From: DASWIG01 sp965371445
GTDB taxonomy: Bacteria; Acidobacteriota; Thermoanaerobaculia; Multivoradales; J023
DNA: 41,809 nt
NCBI GenBank assembly: GCA_965371445.1
Contig: CBDUYN010000081.1
Span: 1-41,809, forward strand
Reading direction: 5' to 3'
Shown here: in pieces, positions 41,749-41,809 of the stretch
Layout: every line of letters starts with the position of its first letter
Position numbering within the stretch: position 1 is the first letter of the stretch
The notes under the pieces: model-generated
Database searches by the model: none
What the model was told of the DNA's origin: nothing
What the model saw: the letters and a program-made list of their open reading frames with translations, nothing else
Translations under genes and position numbers: made by a program

Positions 41749-41809
41749 TGCTAGATGAACTTGTCTTAGTCTGTCCACCACTAGGCGGGGGGTTATTCCT
41801 GACGCCCTC
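41749..41809. other. 3' flank of the window
   Basis: 61 bp after the PLP enzyme stop with no gene and no clear terminator. The segment is lower in GC than the gene and ends in a G-run and mixed sequence that could belong to a neighbouring element cut off by the window. Confidence 0.4.

Noticed and set aside
41749..41809. Possible insertion-sequence end at the window edge
   Set aside because: The composition shift is suggestive, but no terminal repeat pair or transposase can be seen in 61 bp.
1..41809. CRISPR arrays, integrases and complete insertion sequences
   Set aside because: I saw no regularly spaced repeats and no transposase, integrase or cas gene in any frame examined.

Overview
The window is a GC-rich bacterial chromosome segment. 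The best guess for the host is an Acidobacteriota member, possibly of the Thermoanaerobaculia type. This rests on gene style, not on a marker gene: Pkn-type Ser/Thr kinases fused to PEGA or STAND modules, TPR/PDZ proteins, an ADOP-type ABC permease, a DUF3857-transglutaminase-TPR protein and many secreted proteins. No rRNA gene or complete phylogenetic marker is present.

Layout. 1-4212: an operon of a coiled-coil/repeat protein (5' cut by the window edge), a PEGA-tailed membrane Ser/Thr kinase and a secreted TPR-PDZ protein. 4213-4800: a lower-GC island with a 37-bp tandem duplication, a sigma70-like promoter and a 17-codon ORF. 4801-8848: a secreted zinc metalloprotease, then a gene that is essentially a free copy of its C-terminal domain. 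8956-13994 (minus): two small exported proteins with carboxypeptidase-regulatory-like folds and a 1345-residue multi-TM protein of unknown function. 14084-15345: a frameshifted, truncated sensor kinase, then a textbook sigma54 promoter with an upstream dyad driving a 68-residue peptide that looks like a RiPP precursor.

15462-21112 (minus) is the remnant of an enediyne-type polyketide locus. UnbU appears intact, UnbV lacks its N-terminal half, and the enediyne PKS breaks off inside its AT domain, fused to the back half of a MacB-like ATPase. The partner ADOP permease has lost most of its second half. The clean reading frames on both sides of the junctions suggest recent deletions or an assembly artefact; the sequence alone cannot decide.

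21524-23085: pepT, a thioesterase C-terminal scrap and a nested inverted-repeat element. 23126-30963: two convergent giant signalling proteins (kinase-cyclase-nSTAND1-FGE and DUF4062-nSTAND1-FGE). Their C-termini are about 100 bp apart and differ in the pattern expected of diversity-generating retroelement targets. Both carry GC-rich palindromic elements inside coding sequence. A RelE/ParE toxin-antitoxin pair follows.

31624-41748: a DUF3857/transglutaminase-TPR protein, a DUF434/DUF5616 protein, a lipoprotein penicillin-acylase-family hydrolase, a small hypothetical protein, an HNH nuclease, a four-tRNA cluster (Arg-like, Trp, Lys, Asp in coordinate order, all minus strand) enclosed by a 24-bp inverted repeat, and a Cys/Met-metabolism PLP enzyme divergent from the tRNA promoter.
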